Shown here: positions 61,609 through 64,000 of the stretch, piece after piece
Position numbering within the stretch: the first letter of the stretch is position 1
How the letters are laid out: the number at the start of each line of letters is the position of its first letter
Source: Hoylesella marshii DSM 16973 = JCM 13450
Lineage (GTDB): Bacteria > Bacteroidota > Bacteroidia > Bacteroidales > Bacteroidaceae
Reading direction: 5' to 3'
NCBI RefSeq assembly: GCF_000146675.1
Contig: NZ_GL397214.1
Coordinates: 2,068,023-2,132,022, forward strand
Length of the DNA stretch: 64,000 nucleotides
Translations under genes and position numbers: made by a program
Notes under the pieces: generated by a model
What the model saw: only the letters and a program-made list of their open reading frames with translations
Told to the model about the DNA's origin: nothing
Database searches by the model: none

Positions 61609-62226
61609 TTAGTTATAGGTCGGTGTTTCCCGCTCTTCGCTGGTCAGTTCGTCGATTTGTCGGATGAGCGCATTGTTGGTTTGCTGCATGCTGCGGAAGA
61701 ATACGGTGGCAAAGATGGCTCCAACGCAAAGCCCGATACCGAGGAATAGCAGGAATTCGCGGTCGAGATACCCTGTAAATGCTGTTACCTCGTAAATAAG
61801 CCATAGGATGAAGATGATGGTAAACGGAATGGAAATAACGATTCGCAATGTACGAAGGCGTTTTATCTCTATCAGTTGGCGACGGGCTACAATGAGGTTT
61901 CCCTCGAAGATACCGCTCATCTTACGGGTATTGACAATGTAATCGAAGATCACGTCGGCCGCAATGAAGAATAACGCGAAAGCAACAAAGCCCATGGAGA
62001 AATGGAAAATGCAGTACTCCGCAGCACCGGCTGCCAGCAGCAAAGGTAGTAGCACGAAGATTTCAAAACGGACATATCGATGAATCCAAGCAACCTTGTT
62101 TTTCATGGAATGCCGGATATGGCGGTCGTCCACAATTGTTTCGTTCTCTATTTTGTCGTTTAGAATGGCGAGTTGGCTCCGCATCTCGTCCCACTTGTTG
62201 TTAGAATTTGTTTTCATTGTTTTCAT
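61609..62226 (-). CDS. four-helix membrane protein downstream of a sigma factor
   Basis: From the ATG at 62226 (or 62217) the product is about 205 residues: a charged N-terminal part (KWDEMRSQLAILNDKIE), then four membrane segments (FEIFVLLPLLLAAGAAEYC, FSMGFVAFALFFIAADVIF, ISIPFTIIFILWLIYE, LFLGIGLCVGAIFATVFF) and a charged tail. Its start overlaps the sigma factor stop (TCA/CAT overlap). Position and the cytoplasmic N-terminus suggest an anti-sigma-like role, but no zinc-binding anti-sigma motif (HxxxCxxC) is seen. Confidence 0.7.
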   Translation of the reverse strand: MKTMKTNSNNKWDEMRSQLAILNDKIENETIVDDRHIRHSMKNKVAWIHRYVRFEIFVLLPLLLAAGAAEYCIFHFSMGFVAFALFFIAADVIFDYIVNTRKMSGIFEGNLIVARRQLIEIKRLRTLRIVISIPFTIIFILWLIYEVTAFTGYLDREFLLFLGIGLCVGAIFATVFFRSMQQTNNALIRQIDELTSEERETPTYN

Positions 62227-62711
62227 AGATGTGATGGATTTGACATAGCTTTTAACTGTTCTCGGATTCTGTAAAGACGTACAGACACGTGCTTGGCTGT
62301 GATGCCGACAATGGCACCTATCTCCTCGTAACTCAGGTTTTCGAGCCATAGCAGCACAATGGCGCGATCGAAAGGTTGCAGTCGATGGATTCTGGCATGC
62401 AGGAGCGCTACCTGCCGGGTGTCGTTGTCGCTGTCGTCGAAGAGGTTGATGTTCATCGACAGAGGCAGTGCCGCTCGCCGCTTTTTCTTCCTTTCAAATG
62501 TGATGCAGGTGTTGAGGCTTACTTGATAAATCCATGTCCTCAGCTGGCTGCGTCCCTGAAAGGAAGAGAATCCTTTCCAAAGGTTTATCATCACCTCCTG
62601 AAACAAGTCGGCCACCTCTTCTTGTTCCTTGGAAAACATGTAGCACACGGTGTATATCGTGCTCTTGTGTGCTTTGATGAGGGCTGTAAATTCGCTTTCC
62701 GATGCGTTCAT
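62223..62711 (-). CDS. RNA polymerase sigma-70 factor, ECF type
   Basis: The 162-residue ECF sigma factor has region 2 (EEVADLFQEVMINLWKGFSSF, LRTWIYQVSLNTCITFERKK) and region 4 (LQPFDRAIVLLWLENLSYEEIGAIVGITAKHVSVRLYRIREQL). It is the first gene of a run of four leftward genes with overlaps or gaps of at most 15 bases. A TATCTTTG element on the minus strand (62820-62813) is a possible -7 box, but a -33 box is not found. Confidence 0.92.
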   Translation of the reverse strand: MNASESEFTALIKAHKSTIYTVCYMFSKEQEEVADLFQEVMINLWKGFSSFQGRSQLRTWIYQVSLNTCITFERKKKRRAALPLSMNINLFDDSDNDTRQVALLHARIHRLQPFDRAIVLLWLENLSYEEIGAIVGITAKHVSVRLYRIREQLKAMSNPSHL

Positions 62712-62878
62712 GTTCGTCTTTTGTTTTTATGCTCTATCTATTAGACATCCATGCCGGCGAAAAACTACACGAAAAATACTTTTTTTCTTTCTCATACCGC
62801 TTTTTCGCGATACAAAGATACACATATTACCCCTCTTTCCGTATCTTTGCAGCGAACAAAATACAACTCCATATAGAG

Positions 62879-63832
62879 ATGAAAGCAAACAGAATTACAG
62901 AACTCTTTGGTATTCGATACCCCATTGTGCAAGGAGGGATGGTTTGGTGTAGCGGTTGGCGGCTCGCCTCCGCCGTGAGCAATGCCGGCGGACTGGGACT
63001 GCTTGGTGCCGGCTCCATGCATCCCGATACGTTGAAGGCGCATATCCGCAAGATGAAAGACGCAACCACCGCTCCGTGGGGAGTGAATGTGCCGCTGATG
63101 TATCCCGAAATCGATACCCTCATTGCACTGATAATCGACGAACAAGTGCCCATCGTTTTCACCTCGGCCGGCAGTCCGAAGAAGTTTACCTCGCTCTTTC
63201 ACGACCATGGTATCAAAGTGGGGCATGTGGTGTCGGGCAGTAAGTTTGCGCGAAAATGCGAAGAAGCCGGCGTTGATGCCATTGTGGCCGAAGGATTTGA
63301 GGCCGGCGGACACAACGGGCGTGAGGAAACAACTACGCTTACACTCATACCGCAGGTACGGCAAGCAACGAACCTCCCGCTGATAGCTGCCGGTGGAATC
63401 GGTAGCGGTCGCGCCATGGCAGCTGCCTTTGCGCTGGGTGCCGAGGGGGTGCAAGTGGGTACGGCGTTTGCGTTGACGGCAGAGAGTAGCGCCTCTGAAG
63501 CGTTTAAAAAGCGTTGCATTGCTTTGGAAGAGGGAGATACGATGCTGGCGTTGAAGAAACTCTCACCCACACGCCTCGTAAAAAATGCCCTTTTCCGTCG
63601 TATCGAAGAGGCAGAGAACCGCGGTGCCGATGTCGTCGAACTCAAAGACATATTAGGACACGCAGCCTCCAAACGTGGTATCTTTGAGGGTGACATGGAA
63701 GACGGAGAATTGGAGATAGGGCAGATAGCATCGGCCATTAAGGAAATTAAAACTGCGCGTGCGGTGATAGAAGAAATGGTGGAAGAAGCGCGGACTCAAG
63801 CGCGATACGTTTCCGACAGCATGGTTTGGTAG
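62879..63832 (+). CDS. nitronate monooxygenase / FabK-like flavoprotein
   Basis: The 317-residue TIM-barrel flavoprotein begins RITELFGIRYPIVQGGMVW and has AEGFEAGGHNG and LIAAGGIGSGRAMAAAFALGAEGVQVGT, the FMN-binding signature of 2-nitropropane dioxygenases and FabK-type enoyl-ACP reductases. The two activities cannot be separated from sequence alone; absence of FAS genes nearby leaves nitronate monooxygenase as the neutral name. The ATG at 62879 is chosen; upstream codons are non-coding. A TATCTTTG -7 element is at 62842-62849. Confidence 0.88.
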   Translation: MKANRITELFGIRYPIVQGGMVWCSGWRLASAVSNAGGLGLLGAGSMHPDTLKAHIRKMKDATTAPWGVNVPLMYPEIDTLIALIIDEQVPIVFTSAGSPKKFTSLFHDHGIKVGHVVSGSKFARKCEEAGVDAIVAEGFEAGGHNGREETTTLTLIPQVRQATNLPLIAAGGIGSGRAMAAAFALGAEGVQVGTAFALTAESSASEAFKKRCIALEEGDTMLALKKLSPTRLVKNALFRRIEEAENRGADVVELKDILGHAASKRGIFEGDMEDGELEIGQIASAIKEIKTARAVIEEMVEEARTQARYVSDSMVW

Positions 63833-63891
63833 CAATTGTGTGTTCGCTTTGCGGGTATTGTAGTGTAAAGGGGCGGCTTTCTGCATCTTTT

Positions 63892-64000
63892 CTACGGACG
63901 TGGAGTCGGTGATGGCTTCACATTTCTCATCCACTTTCCGCGATACAGTCGAATGAGAAATAGACTTCCGCGGAACGTCAGTTCCACAGCCATGGCCATC
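63892..64000 (-). CDS. C-terminal end of a protein running in from the right, possibly a MATE transporter
   Basis: Reading leftward from the window edge, an open frame (MAVELTFRGSLFLIRLYRGK, WMRNVKPSPTPRP) ends in TAG at 63892-63894. The hydrophobic FRGSLFLIRLYRGKW followed by a basic tail resembles the end of MATE exporters (last helix then RGKW). Only 36 codons are visible, so both the gene and the family are tentative. Confidence 0.4.
   Translation of the reverse strand, partial: MAMAVELTFRGSLFLIRLYRGKWMRNVKPSPTPRP

Overview
The window is a chromosomal segment of a Bacteroidota bacterium, most probably of the Prevotella group. Three things support this. Promoters follow the Bacteroidota consensus (TTG or TTTG, 19-20 bases, TAnnTTTG) rather than the E. 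coli consensus. The gene families are typical of the phylum: YfhO membrane protein, OMP_b-brl_3 receptor-like barrel, stand-alone AICAR transformylase, AmgK-RapZ fusion, DUF4595 lipoprotein, and secreted proteins with type-IX-like C-terminal tails. Base composition is moderate, apart from one AT-rich restriction-modification island. No rRNA or tRNA gene was seen.

Layout. 0.3-6.5 kb: SprT-like protein, porin, Dps with a palindrome-rich promoter, then about 2.2 kb without genes but packed with repeats, then a secreted protein. 6.8-11.1 kb: a candidate small RNA, guaA, a MurU-like nucleotidyltransferase, an AmgK-type kinase fused to a RapZ C-terminal domain, and a small membrane protein. 11.3-17.5 kb: ECF sigma factor, rpe with a 41-residue small gene upstream, a small basic protein, AICAR transformylase, alaS and a MerR regulator sharing one overlapping divergent promoter. 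17.5-18.6 kb: an ATPase remnant cut by repeats. 18.7-22.8 kb: lipoprotein, feoB and a DtxR-FeoA regulator.

22.9-31.8 kb: one long leftward run, from yfhO through MATE, a cytidylate-kinase-like protein, a phosphoesterase and rmlB to three dTDP-3-amino-sugar genes (fdtA, a FemAB/GNAT-like transferase, fdtB). 32.0-34.3 kb: lipoprotein MsrBA, mtnN and luxS. 34.5-36.9 kb: an AT-rich type II restriction-modification system with a controller protein. 37-46 kb: HIT, greA, cyuA-like, dsbD, then the thioesterase-dprA-dusB operon and an M16 peptidase. 46-51 kb: secreted proteins, including a leucine-rich repeat protein, and repeat-rich spacers. 51-55.7 kb: udk, a uracil-DNA-glycosylase-family protein, an EEP-family protein and an outer-membrane receptor. 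56-58.8 kb: lutABC. 59.6-62.7 kb: an ECF sigma factor operon with a membrane protein, a TraB/GumN protein and a Sel1-repeat protein. The window ends with a nitronate monooxygenase-like gene and the tail of a possible MATE transporter.

The most distinctive features are the non-coding repeats. A MITE-like family has terminal inverted repeats and two size classes. A composite hairpin family has compensatory stem changes. There are three separate tandem arrays, one of them made of 41-base hairpins whose stems covary. Other notable points are a well-formed small RNA candidate downstream of guaA, the AmgK-RapZ fusion next to MurU, and the perfectly interlocked alaS/merR promoters.
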